Source: Arthrobacter sp. SW1 (GTDB lineage: Bacteria; Actinomycetota; Actinomycetes; Actinomycetales; Micrococcaceae). From it: DNA of 64,000 bases. The position numbers and the translations under genes were made by a program. Below, in pieces: positions 54,416 through 62,896 of the stretch (position 1 is its first letter; each line of letters starts with the position of its first letter). The stretch lies in NCBI RefSeq assembly GCF_001766675.1, contig NZ_MJLT01000001.1, positions 372,001 through 436,000 of the forward strand, given 5' to 3'. The notes beneath the pieces were generated by a model, which saw only the letters and a list, made by a program, of their open reading frames with translations, had not been told where the DNA came from and ran no database searches.

Positions 54416-55599
54416 CGGCGCTCGAACAGCAGGCCGCGCACACGGATGCAGGCGACGCAGCACCCCGGCAAAGCTTCCTGCGACGCCACCTCGTATGGAT
54501 CGTCATCGGCTCGATCGTGGCCCTGACACTCGCCTATGTGATCATCTCGCGGCTTGCCTCGGACCCCGATGAACGCGTGCTGTCGCCGGGGAACCCGGCT
54601 CCCGCAGGCGCGATGGCTGTGGCCGAAATCCTCCGGACACAGGGCGTAGACGTCTCCGAGCCCGGCTCCTTCGAAGAAGCCCTGGCCATGCTGGATGCCA
54701 AGGACGGCACAGCGACGCTGCTCCTGTACGACCGCAACGGCTACCTCGGCGACGAACAGCTCCGCCGATTGCGCGGTGCCGCAGGCCGCACCGTGGTGGT
54801 CAGCCCGGCGAGACGCACCCTCCGGGCCCTCGACAGCGGCGGACTCCGCAACGCCGGCGTGGTCCCCGAAGGCAAAGGGGTACTGGAGCCCGGCTGCGAG
54901 GTGGACGATCCCCGCATCGCCGGCAACGTGTCAGTCAAGAAGGGCCAGCTCTACACCGGCGACGGAAATATCTGCTACCGGGTGGAAACCGGAGGCGGAC
55001 TGTACGCGGCTGCCGGCAACGGCCGGGTGGTGGTCCTCGGAAGCCCCGATTTGCTCAGCAATGACCTCCTGGATGACCGGGGCAATGCGGCGCTGGCGCT
55101 CCGCACACTGGGAACCTCCCCCGATCTGGTCTGGTACCTGCCCGGGCTCGGCGACGTGCCACCGGACAGGAACCCCGCCACCTTGGATGAGCTTGCTCCG
55201 CCGTGGGTTGCCTTCCTGGGCCCCTGGCTCCTGCTCATCGCCGTCCTGGCGGTGCTGTGGCGCGGGCGCCGGCTTGGCCCGCTCGTATTCGAGCCCCTGC
55301 CCGTGGTGGTGAAGGCCGCCGAAACCGCGGAAGGGCGCGCCCGCCTCTACCAGGATTCCCGCGCCTTGGACCGCGCAGCTGCCAACCTGCATGCCGGAAC
55401 CGCCGTCCGCCTCGCGAGGGTCTTCCGGTTAGGGCCGGAAGCCGGCATCGGTGCGCTGGTGGACGCAGTCTCGCGAAAGACGGGCCGCCCGCCCGTGGAA
55501 GTACGGAACATCTTCGACCACCGCCCGGATTCGCAGTCCGGCCTGGTGCAGTGGGCACAGACTTTGGAACAACTCGAGCAGGAGGCATCAGCCCGGTGA
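54412..55599 (+). CDS. DUF4350 membrane protein
   Basis: The 395-residue protein has two helices (about residues 24-45 and 262-282) that bracket an external domain with SPGNPAPAGAMAVAEILRTQGVDV, the DUF4350 signature, and LLYDRNGYLGDEQL. The C-terminal cytoplasmic part is helical. In related operons this protein occurs with MoxR and DUF58 proteins; its role is unknown. Start and end overlap the neighbours as ATGA and GTGA. Confidence 0.87.
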   Translation: MTALEQQAAHTDAGDAAPRQSFLRRHLVWIVIGSIVALTLAYVIISRLASDPDERVLSPGNPAPAGAMAVAEILRTQGVDVSEPGSFEEALAMLDAKDGTATLLLYDRNGYLGDEQLRRLRGAAGRTVVVSPARRTLRALDSGGLRNAGVVPEGKGVLEPGCEVDDPRIAGNVSVKKGQLYTGDGNICYRVETGGGLYAAAGNGRVVVLGSPDLLSNDLLDDRGNAALALRTLGTSPDLVWYLPGLGDVPPDRNPATLDELAPPWVAFLGPWLLLIAVLAVLWRGRRLGPLVFEPLPVVVKAAETAEGRARLYQDSRALDRAAANLHAGTAVRLARVFRLGPEAGIGALVDAVSRKTGRPPVEVRNIFDHRPDSQSGLVQWAQTLEQLEQEASAR

Positions 55600-56735
55600 A
55601 CAACAACATGGAGCCGAACATGCGGTGGGAAGGTTACACCGGAATGAATCCCTCTTACGACGGCGGAGCGCCGCCGTCGCCCGCCGGTCCGGTCGCGGGA
55701 TACCCGGGTGGGGTCCCCTCAGCCGGTGCAGCAGTCCCGCCGCAGGCGCCCGCTGCGGCAGCACCTGCCGCAAGTCCGGCTTCCGGCGACCCGGCCCGCC
55801 AGGCACTCCTGGACGTGCGGCAGGAAGTCGGCAAGGCCGTCGTCGGGCAGGATTCCACGGTGACTGGCATGCTGATCGCGTTGCTCTGCGGCGGGCACGT
55901 ACTGCTGGAAGGCGTTCCCGGCGTCGCGAAAACCCTGCTGGTCCGCGCACTGTCCAAGGCCCTGAGCCTTGACACCAAACGCGTGCAGTTCACCCCGGAC
56001 CTCATGCCCGGCGATGTCACCGGCTCCCTGGTCTACGATTCCCACACCTCGGAGTTCACCTTCCGCGAGGGGCCGGTGTTTACGAACATCCTGCTGGCGG
56101 ACGAAATCAACCGCACGCCGCCCAAGACTCAGGCCTCGTTGCTGGAAGCCATGGAGGAGCGGCAGGTCTCGGCCGACGGCGTATCCCGTCCGCTTCCTGC
56201 GCCGTTCATCGTGGCCGCCACGCAGAACCCGGTGGAGTACGAAGGCACCTATCCCCTGCCCGAAGCCCAGCTGGACCGCTTCCTGCTCAAGCTCACCATG
56301 CCGCTGCCCGCGCGCGACGAGGAAATCGAAGTCATCAGACGGCATGCCGAAGGCTTTGATCCTCGGAACCTGGTGGCCGCCGGCGTCAACGCGGTGGCCG
56401 GCGGCAGCGAACTGGACAGCGCCCGGGACAAGGTCGCAGCGGTGCGGGTGGCCCCGGAAATCCTGGCTTACATCGTGGACGTGGTCCGCGCGACCCGGGC
56501 GGCGCCGTCGTTCCAGCTCGGCGTTTCTCCTCGTGGTGCCACGGCGCTGCTCAACACCTCGAAGGCCTGGGCCTGGCTCTCCGGACGGGACTTCGTCACC
56601 CCCGACGACGTCAAGGCCCTCGCCTTGCCCTGCCTGCGGCACCGGGTGGGCCTGCGGCCGGAAGCCCAGATGGACGGCGTGCAGGTCGATGACGTCCTCG
56701 GCAGCATCCTCGCGTCCGTCCCCGTGCCCCGCTGA
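55596..56735 (+). CDS. MoxR-family AAA+ ATPase
   Basis: The 379-residue ATPase has a Pro/Gly/Ala-rich N-terminal extension of about 65 residues, then the MoxR core: Walker A GVPGVAKT (106-113), LLADEINRTPPKTQASLLEAMEE with Walker B (partly cited), ATQNPVEYEGTYPLPEAQ and the helical lid. MoxR proteins act as chaperones for metal insertion or complex assembly, usually with von Willebrand factor A-type partners such as the DUF58 protein encoded next. GGAGG lies 10 nt before the GTG; an ATG four codons later is possible. Confidence 0.93.
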   Translation: MNNNMEPNMRWEGYTGMNPSYDGGAPPSPAGPVAGYPGGVPSAGAAVPPQAPAAAAPAASPASGDPARQALLDVRQEVGKAVVGQDSTVTGMLIALLCGGHVLLEGVPGVAKTLLVRALSKALSLDTKRVQFTPDLMPGDVTGSLVYDSHTSEFTFREGPVFTNILLADEINRTPPKTQASLLEAMEERQVSADGVSRPLPAPFIVAATQNPVEYEGTYPLPEAQLDRFLLKLTMPLPARDEEIEVIRRHAEGFDPRNLVAAGVNAVAGGSELDSARDKVAAVRVAPEILAYIVDVVRATRAAPSFQLGVSPRGATALLNTSKAWAWLSGRDFVTPDDVKALALPCLRHRVGLRPEAQMDGVQVDDVLGSILASVPVPR

Positions 56736-58027
56736 TGACCATCACCGGAAGACTGGTGCTGCTGGCGGCAGCCGCGCTGGTGCCGATGCTGCTGTTTCCC
56801 TCGTGGGCGACGGCGGGACTGCTGTGCGCGGGCTTGATCGCGCTGGCGGTACTTGACGCCGTGCTGGCCGCCTCGCCACGCAAGGTCGCCATCGAGCGGC
56901 AGCAGGCCGCCAATGTCACGCTGCACTCCGGCGCCGAGAGCCGCCTCCTGCTGACGAACAACAACGGCCGGGCCCTCCGTGCACTGGTTCGGGACGCATG
57001 GCAGCCTTCCGCCGGGGCGGTGGATCCGGTCCAGAGGATGACCGTGCCCGCCGGCGAGCGGCGCCGCATGACGGTGCGGCTCGTCCCGACACGCAGGGGG
57101 GATCTCACCGCACCGCATGTCACCGTGCGTTCTTTCGGCCCCCTCGGCCTGGCCGCGCGCCAGCGTACCCTCCCGGTTCCGGGCAGCCTCCGGGTCCTGC
57201 CGCCCTTCCATTCGAAGCGGCACCTGCCCTCGAAGCTCCGCAAGCTGCGCGAGCTGGACGGCAAGGCGGCCGTGCAGATCCGCGGCGCGGGAACCGAATT
57301 CGATTCCCTGCGCGACTACGTCCGCGGCGACGATGTCCGCTCCATCGACTGGCGCGCCACCGCCCGGCGCACCGCCGTCGTCGTCCGTACCTGGCGGCCC
57401 GAACGCGACCGGCGCGTCGTCATCGTCCTGGACACCTCCCGCACCGCCGCCGCAAGGATCGGGGATGAGCCCCGGCTCGACACCGGAATAGAGGCGGCCC
57501 TGCTGCTCGCAGTGCTCGCCGAACGCGGAGGCGACCGGGTGGACTTCCTCGCCTTCGACCGGCGGGTCCGCGGCCGGGTCGATTCCGCGTCGAAGGGAAC
57601 CCTGCTCGGCAGGCTGGTCCAGGCCATGGCGCCCCTGGAAGCGGAACTGATCGAGATGGACTGGAGCCAGGTGCCGGCCCAGGTACGGGCGGTTTCCGCG
57701 CACCGATCGCTGGTGGTGCTGCTGACGTCCCTGGACAGCGGCGTCCCCGAAGACACCCTCATTCCCACCGTGGAGCAACTGTCCCTGCAGCATGTGGTGG
57801 TGGTCGGGGCGGTGCGGGACCCGCTGCTGGGCGCCATGGCCGCGGAGCGGACGACGGCGAGCCAGGTCTTCCGCGCGGCAGCGGCCGAACGTGCCCTGCT
57901 GGACCGGGCCGCAGTAGCTGCACAGTTGAAACAGTCGGGAGCCGAGGTGGTGGATGCGGAACCGCTGGACCTGCCGCCCAAGCTCGCAGACGCATACATC
58001 CGGTTGAAGGCAGCAGGCAGGCTATGA
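56735..58027 (+). CDS. DUF58 protein with von Willebrand factor A-like fold
   Basis: The 430-residue protein has two N-terminal helices (about 5-48), a beta-rich segment, the DUF58 signature GTEFDSLRDYVRGDDVRSIDW with ATARR, and a VWA-like domain starting RRVVIVLDTSRT with the metal-site DTS pattern. It is the usual partner of MoxR. Its ATG shares one base with the moxR stop, and its stop overlaps the next gene by 4 bp. Confidence 0.92.
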   Translation: MTITGRLVLLAAAALVPMLLFPSWATAGLLCAGLIALAVLDAVLAASPRKVAIERQQAANVTLHSGAESRLLLTNNNGRALRALVRDAWQPSAGAVDPVQRMTVPAGERRRMTVRLVPTRRGDLTAPHVTVRSFGPLGLAARQRTLPVPGSLRVLPPFHSKRHLPSKLRKLRELDGKAAVQIRGAGTEFDSLRDYVRGDDVRSIDWRATARRTAVVVRTWRPERDRRVVIVLDTSRTAAARIGDEPRLDTGIEAALLLAVLAERGGDRVDFLAFDRRVRGRVDSASKGTLLGRLVQAMAPLEAELIEMDWSQVPAQVRAVSAHRSLVVLLTSLDSGVPEDTLIPTVEQLSLQHVVVVGAVRDPLLGAMAAERTTASQVFRAAAAERALLDRAAVAAQLKQSGAEVVDAEPLDLPPKLADAYIRLKAAGRL

Positions 58028-58743
58028 ACACCCCCATTTACGAACAAGCGCTCGGCGCCGATTTCCGCCGGCTCCAGCCCGAGCTCCAGGACTATTTCTC
58101 CTTGGCCCCGGGTTCCGGTTCCTACGGCATCGGTGAGGGCGTGTTCGAGCTGGTGGGCTGCCGCCAACGCTGGCTGCGGCCGTTCCTTTCGTTAATGGGC
58201 AGCGAGGAAGCGCTGTTTCCCGAGTACGGCGAAATGGTCCCGTTCCGGATCGAAAACCACGCGCACCTGGATCCCTTCGGCCGTTCCAGCCTGACCGCGC
58301 GGCGCGAAATCCGCTTCCCCGGACGCACCCGGCTCTTCCACGACACCACCTCCGCCGTGCCGGACAACGGCCGCGTCCGTCTGGTCGATTATCTCGGGAA
58401 GCACCGGCGCCTGGCCACGGACCTCCGGCTTGAGGTCACCGCGGAAGGCCGGCTGCGCGGAATTTCCGCGGCGAGCCGGGCATTCTTGGGACCGCTGCGG
58501 CTTGCCGTTCCGGCCCTGTTGGACGCCAACGCCTACGCAGAGCAATGGTGGGACGCGGGAGCGGGCAAGCACCGGATCCAGGTGAAGGTCCTGCAGAAGC
58601 AGGCCGGCCTCGTCCTCGTCTACGCGGGGTACTTCGACTACCGCCTGGCTCCCCTGCTTTCGCTGCCCGGGGCACCCGCGGAAGGGGCCGCCGTCGGGCT
58701 CCCCCGCTACGCGGAACCGGAGCGCTGGGAACCGCGCGTTTAG
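58024..58743 (+). CDS. DUF4166 protein
   Basis: The 239-residue protein starts YEQALGADFRRLQPELQDYF and contains PFRIENHAHLDPFGRSSLTARR, FPGRTRLFHDTT and VDYLGKHRRLATDLRLEV, which match DUF4166. Its function is unknown. It overlaps the DUF58 gene (ATGA) and ends the operon 16 bp from the convergent MetE-like gene, with no terminator visible between them. Confidence 0.8.
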   Translation: MNTPIYEQALGADFRRLQPELQDYFSLAPGSGSYGIGEGVFELVGCRQRWLRPFLSLMGSEEALFPEYGEMVPFRIENHAHLDPFGRSSLTARREIRFPGRTRLFHDTTSAVPDNGRVRLVDYLGKHRRLATDLRLEVTAEGRLRGISAASRAFLGPLRLAVPALLDANAYAEQWWDAGAGKHRIQVKVLQKQAGLVLVYAGYFDYRLAPLLSLPGAPAEGAAVGLPRYAEPERWEPRV

Positions 58744-58759
58744 GCGGGTTCCCGAAAAG

Positions 58760-59803
58760 CTAGCCGAGCGCCAGCTGGTTGAGCCCGTCCGCGAGCTTCG
58801 TCAGCCGCGTGAGCACGTCCTTCGCCGCGGCGGGGCTGTGCCCGGCAAGGCCGGCGGACGGTGTCACCCGCAACGTTTCGAGGGACGACGCCGGCAGGCC
58901 CAGTTGGTGCCACGGCCGCCAGACCGTCTCCACCAGTTCCGAGGTGCGCGGCACGGGGCCTCCGTTTGCCGGCAGGGCACCGGCCCAGAGACGTTTGCCG
59001 GACTCAACCGCTCCGGCCAATTGCTCCCATTGCCTGGTGGTCAGGGCCTTCAGGGGCACGGCCACGCCGTCCGCACCGGCGGCCAGCACCTGTGCGATGG
59101 GAGCCTCGATCTCGGGCACGGAAATCACCGTTTCCGCGACGCCGGCTGCCCGCAGCGCATCCACCACCCGGCGCCAGGCCGCGGTGGCTTCATCCTGCGG
59201 TACGGCGCGCAGGGTACGGTAACCGCTCGCCGTCGGGATGGTCCCGGCAAGGACCGCCGCGATGTCCGGCTCATCGAGTTGGACCACGACGGCGGCGCCG
59301 GGCACCGCGGCCCGGATCCGTTCGATATGGTCCGCGACGCCGGCTGCCAGGGAATCGGCGACGTCCCGCCGGGCGCCGTAATCCAGCAGGGACCGCTCAC
59401 CGTTGTGCAGGTACAGGTTCGCGGCGAGGCTGAGCGGGCCGACGAGCTGGATTTTGACGGCGTCGGCGGAGCTGTCTTCCGCGCCGGCGACATCCGCCAG
59501 GACGTTGATGTCCGTAGCGAGGGCGGAACGGGCGCGTTGCTGGTCTTTCCCCGGGCGGTCCACCAGTCGCCAACCGTGCGGCTGCACGTCCACGGCGAGT
59601 TCGGCCAGGAGGCCTGCCGTGCGGCCCACGGCATCGGCGCCGACGCCCCGGTCCGGAAGCTCGGCGAGGAAGGGAAGGTGCGGGCTGCCCAGTTCACCGC
59701 GGATGGTGCGGGCGGCTTCCAGCGGATCGGTGCCGGGCCAGGGCCCCAGGGCGGTTGCGGTCACCTGGGTCGACGGAACTCCGGCCATCGGGTGTCCTGC
59801 CAC
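58760..59803 (-). CDS. MetE-like (cobalamin-independent methionine synthase family) protein lacking cysteines
   Basis: The 347-residue protein resembles the short, single-domain MetE-type proteins: TALGPWPGTDPLEAARTI, VQPHGWRLVDRPGK, KIQLVGPLSLAANLYL, VVVQLDEPDIAAVLAG and LRVTPSAGLAG at the end. In MetE the zinc that activates homocysteine is held by His, Cys, Glu and Cys residues. Here I find no cysteine in the whole sequence, so zinc-thiolate methionine synthesis by the known mechanism is unlikely. AGGA lies 7 nt before the GTG. It follows the chorismate mutase gene by 3 bp. Confidence 0.8.
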   Translation of the reverse strand: MAGHPMAGVPSTQVTATALGPWPGTDPLEAARTIRGELGSPHLPFLAELPDRGVGADAVGRTAGLLAELAVDVQPHGWRLVDRPGKDQQRARSALATDINVLADVAGAEDSSADAVKIQLVGPLSLAANLYLHNGERSLLDYGARRDVADSLAAGVADHIERIRAAVPGAAVVVQLDEPDIAAVLAGTIPTASGYRTLRAVPQDEATAAWRRVVDALRAAGVAETVISVPEIEAPIAQVLAAGADGVAVPLKALTTRQWEQLAGAVESGKRLWAGALPANGGPVPRTSELVETVWRPWHQLGLPASSLETLRVTPSAGLAGHSPAAAKDVLTRLTKLADGLNQLALG

Positions 59804-59806
59804 GGT

Positions 59807-60217
59807 TTAGTCCTGCTTGGCCTGGTGGTCTTCGGCAATGGCTTCGTGGTGGCGGATCACTTCGCTGATGATGAAGTTCAGGAACTTTTCGGCGAAGGCC
59901 GGATCGAGGTGCGCTTCCTCGGCGAGGCGGCGCAGGCGCGCGATCTGGGCTGCCTCCCGCCCGGGGTCCCCCGCCGGAAGCTTATGCGTGGCCTTGAGGA
60001 CGCCCACCTTCTGCGTGGCCTTGAAGCGTTCGGCCAGGAGGAACACGAGCGTGGCGTCGATGTTGTCGATGCTGGAGCGGATGGACAGCAGCTCATCCAT
60101 GACCGAAGGATCCACCTGGCCGGCAAGGGAGCTTGCGGAAGGATCGAAGGATTCGGTGGTCTCGGAGACGTCCTCGGAAAGGGTGTCTTCGGAAATGGCA
60201 TGCGTCGGCTCGGTCAT
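59807..60217 (-). CDS. chorismate mutase (AroQ class)
   Basis: The 136-residue protein has an acidic, disordered N-terminus of about 38 residues and an AroQ-type helical domain (LLSIRSSIDNIDATLVFLLAERFKATQKVG, with LKATHKLPAGDPGREA, cited in parts). The mutase makes prephenate for phenylalanine and tyrosine. There is no signal peptide. The ATG has GGGGG only 1 nt upstream, too close for a normal site, and TAGACT lies 6 nt before the ATG, so the mRNA may be leaderless. A palindrome covers the promoter spacer. Confidence 0.92.
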   Translation of the reverse strand: MTEPTHAISEDTLSEDVSETTESFDPSASSLAGQVDPSVMDELLSIRSSIDNIDATLVFLLAERFKATQKVGVLKATHKLPAGDPGREAAQIARLRRLAEEAHLDPAFAEKFLNFIISEVIRHHEAIAEDHQAKQD

Positions 60218-60223
60218 TCCCCC

Positions 60224-60244
60224 AGTCTATGTTCTGTGCAGAAC
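60224..60244 (-). promoter_or_regulatory. chorismate mutase promoter with a palindromic operator candidate
   Basis: TAGACT (60229-60224, minus strand) is the likely -10, 6 nt before the ATG. GTTCTG-TG-CAGAAC (60231-60244) is a perfect 6-bp dyad directly upstream, within the spacer where a repressor would block RNA polymerase. The -35 is weak. Confidence 0.45.
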
Positions 60245-60312
60245 GGTTCGCCGGTGTTACCCCGTGCCGGAATGCTGTCCAAGGGCGGCCGCGCCGGAGC
60301 AGAATGGGGCGC

Positions 60313-60975
60313 ATGAGAATCGGAGTCCTCGGAACAGGAATGGTGGGCCACGCGCTCGCCGGGAAGCTCGTGGAGCTGGGCCACGAAGTGATGATGGGTT
60401 CCCGCGAGGCGGGAAATCCCAAGGGCACGGAGTGGGCTGCCGCGGCGGGACCCGGAGCGTCCTCGGGATCCTTCGCGCAGGCCGCAGACATGGCGGATCT
60501 GGTCATCAACGCCACGCCGGGCACAGTGTCCCTGGCCGCACTCAACGAAGCCGGCGAAGGCAGGCTTGAGGGCAAAGTGCTCCTGGACGTCTCCAATCCT
60601 TTGGACCACTCGGCCGGGTTTCCGCCGTCGTTGTCCGTCTGCAACACGGACAGCATCGCCGAAACCATCCAGCGCACCTTCCCCCGGGCCCGTGTGGTCA
60701 AGTCCCTGAACACGATGAGCGCGCCCGTGATGGTGGACCCCCAACGACTGGCCGGCGGTGAACACGAGGTCTTCCTGGCCGGCAACGACACCGAGGCCAA
60801 GGCAGTGGTGCACGGGCTGTTGGAGTCCTTCGGCTGGAGCCCCGGACGGATCCGCGACCTCGGCGGCCTGGATGCCGCCCGCGGGATGGAAATGTGGCTT
60901 CCCTTGTGGCTGCGGCTCTACATGCAGCAGCCACAAGGGAAGATGTTCAACCTGGCGATCGTCTCGGAGGACTGA
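60313..60975 (+). CDS. NADPH-dependent F420 reductase-type dinucleotide-binding protein
   Basis: The 220-residue protein begins with the Rossmann motif RIGVLGTGMVGHALAGKL and has EVMMGSR, LVINATPG, VLLDVSNPLD, VKSLNTMSAPVMVDP and FLAGND, the pattern of F420H2:NADP oxidoreductase-like proteins. Whether it uses F420 or another cofactor cannot be read. The ATG gives the motif at residue 2; an ATG three codons earlier with GGAG 4 nt upstream is the alternative. It ends 43 bp before a nested inverted repeat. Confidence 0.87.
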   Translation: MRIGVLGTGMVGHALAGKLVELGHEVMMGSREAGNPKGTEWAAAAGPGASSGSFAQAADMADLVINATPGTVSLAALNEAGEGRLEGKVLLDVSNPLDHSAGFPPSLSVCNTDSIAETIQRTFPRARVVKSLNTMSAPVMVDPQRLAGGEHEVFLAGNDTEAKAVVHGLLESFGWSPGRIRDLGGLDAARGMEMWLPLWLRLYMQQPQGKMFNLAIVSED

Positions 60976-61017
60976 CGCGTTCGACGGCGGTCAGCTCGAC
61001 GACGGGTTCTGGCGCCC

Positions 61018-61154
61018 GGCATACCGCGATCCGACGGCGGCCAGGTCGGCATGCCGTGATCCGGCAGCGTGCGTAAAAGGGGCCCCGCGCCCTCGGCAGG
61101 GCAATTAGCTGCCGAAAGGCGCGGGGAATAGCACGCAGAGGATCGCGGTATGCC
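61018..61154. repeat. nested inverted repeat with two alternative left arms
   Basis: The left arm GGCATACCGCGATCC (61018-61032) is perfectly complementary to 61140-61154. A second left arm (61048-61062) differs at two positions that become G-U pairs in plus-strand RNA, and extends by GCGTGC (61067-61072) pairing with GCACGC (61131-61136). Inside lies a further hairpin at 61083-61126. It fills the gap between two convergent genes. Confidence 0.65.
61083..61126. terminator. GC-rich hairpin, probable terminator between convergent genes
   Basis: Arms CCCCGCGCC (61083-61091) and GGCGCGGGG (61118-61126) enclose an inner stem TCGGCAG/CTGCCGA (61093-61099, 61109-61115). No long T tract follows; the minus side has CCCTTTTACG after the stem. 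Confidence 0.55.
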
Positions 61155-61189
61155 GCGCCCGAAGCACCCCCGCGCGACGCCCGCCGCCG

Positions 61190-62896
61190 TCAGCTTCCGA
61201 GCAGCGCCCGGTGCGCTTCCCGCCGGACGGCCTGTTCCACCGGGTCCGGCACGGGCAGCGAGGCAATGAGTCGCTTCGTGTAGTCCTGGGACGGCGCGCC
61301 CATGATCCGGCTGCCGATCCCCTGTTCCACGAGCTTGCCCTTGAAGAGGACGCCCACCCAGTGGGAGAGCATGTCCACCACGGCCAGGTCGTGGCTGATG
61401 AAGAGCGCCGCGAAGCCGTATTCCTCCTGGATGTCCTTGAACAGTTCAAGGACCTTGGCCTGCACGGAGACGTCCAGGGCCGAGGTGGGCTCATCGGCGA
61501 TCAGCAGCCGCGGGTTCAAGGCGAGGGAGCGGGCCAGGGAGGCACGCTGCCGTTGGCCGCCGGAGAGTTCGTGCGGGTAACGCGCCGCGTAGGAGGCCGG
61601 AAGCTGCACGGACTCCAGCAGCTGCCCGACCCGCAGCCGGGCCTGCGCGGGGCTCGGATGCGTGTGGATCAGGAGCGGCTCGGCAATGCATTCGCCCACG
61701 GTCAGGTGCGGGTTGAAAGAGGCCGCGGGGTCCTGGAACACGAAGCCTATGTCCTTGCGGAGCGGCTTGAAGCTGCGTTCCTTGAAGCCCAGCATTTCGT
61801 AGCCGAACACTTTCAAGCTGCCGCCGGTGGCCCGGTTCAGGCCGGCGATGGCCCGGCCGATGGTCGACTTGCCGGAGCCGGATTCCCCCACGAGTCCGAA
61901 GACTTCGTTCTCGGAGATCGTGAAGCTGACTCCGTTGACTGCCTTGAAGCCGGGGGTGCCGAGGCGGCCCGGGAAGGCGATGGTGAGGTCCTTGGCTTCG
62001 ACCAGGATCTTCCCGCCCTGGTGCATCCGTTCAGCGGCCCCCTCCGACGCCGAATCCCGGCCGAGGTGCGGAACCGCGGCCAGGAGTCGCTTGGTGTAGT
62101 CCTGCTTCGGTTCGGCGAACAGCGTGCGGGCGCTTGCCTCCTCGACCACATCGCCCTGGTACATGACCACCACCCGGTCGGCCAGGTCTGCCACCACACC
62201 CATGTTGTGGGTGATCAGCACGATCGAGGTGCCGTACTTGTCCCGGAGGTCCCGGAGGAGCTGCAGAATTTCCGCCTGCACCGTCACGTCCAAGGCGGTG
62301 GTGGGTTCGTCCGCCACGATCAGTCCGGGGTTCAAGGCGAGCGCCGCGGCGATCACCACGCGTTGCTTCTGGCCGCCGGACAGCTGGTGGGGGTAGTAGT
62401 TGACGCGGATTTCCGGGTCCGGGATACCCACCTTGCGGAGCGCTTCGATGGCGCGTTCCTTGGCTTCTTTCGCGGACACCCGGTGCCCGTCCGTGGCGTG
62501 GGCCCGGATGCCTTCGGCGATCTGCCAGCCCACGGTGAATACCGGGTTCAGCGCGGTGGACGGTTCCTGGAACACCATGGCGACGTCGCGTCCGCGGATT
62601 TTCCGCAGCGTGGACGGGCTGACGCTGATGACGTTGTTGCCTTTGATCAGCACGGCGCCCGAGCTCGTCGCCGTTTCCGGGAGCAGGCCCAGGATGGTCT
62701 TGGCCGTGACGGTCTTTCCGGAGCCGGACTCGCCAACGATCGCCAGGACTTCGCCGGCCTTCACCTCCAGGCTGACGTCCTTGACGGCGTGCACGTCGCC
62801 GCTGTCCGTGGCGAAAGTGACCTTGAGGTGGTCGATGTCCAGGACGGGGGTGCCCTCGGGCTGCCCGTCCGTGATGTTTCCGAGGTTGGTGGTCAT
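61190..62896 (-). CDS. fused oligopeptide/dipeptide ABC transporter ATPase (DppD-DppF type)
   Basis: The 568-residue protein carries two complete ATPase domains. The first has Walker A GESGSGKT (about residue 55), signature LSGGQKQR and Walker B LIVADEPTTALD. The second (from about residue 290) has GESGSGKST, LSGGQRQR and LIADEPTSALD, followed by the QDYTKRL segment typical of Opp/Dpp ATPases. The two halves drive peptide or nickel-type import with the permeases encoded upstream. The ATG overlaps the permease stop as ATGA; longer readings lie inside the permease gene. Confidence 0.94.
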   Translation of the reverse strand: MTTNLGNITDGQPEGTPVLDIDHLKVTFATDSGDVHAVKDVSLEVKAGEVLAIVGESGSGKTVTAKTILGLLPETATSSGAVLIKGNNVISVSPSTLRKIRGRDVAMVFQEPSTALNPVFTVGWQIAEGIRAHATDGHRVSAKEAKERAIEALRKVGIPDPEIRVNYYPHQLSGGQKQRVVIAAALALNPGLIVADEPTTALDVTVQAEILQLLRDLRDKYGTSIVLITHNMGVVADLADRVVVMYQGDVVEEASARTLFAEPKQDYTKRLLAAVPHLGRDSASEGAAERMHQGGKILVEAKDLTIAFPGRLGTPGFKAVNGVSFTISENEVFGLVGESGSGKSTIGRAIAGLNRATGGSLKVFGYEMLGFKERSFKPLRKDIGFVFQDPAASFNPHLTVGECIAEPLLIHTHPSPAQARLRVGQLLESVQLPASYAARYPHELSGGQRQRASLARSLALNPRLLIADEPTSALDVSVQAKVLELFKDIQEEYGFAALFISHDLAVVDMLSHWVGVLFKGKLVEQGIGSRIMGAPSQDYTKRLIASLPVPDPVEQAVRREAHRALLGS

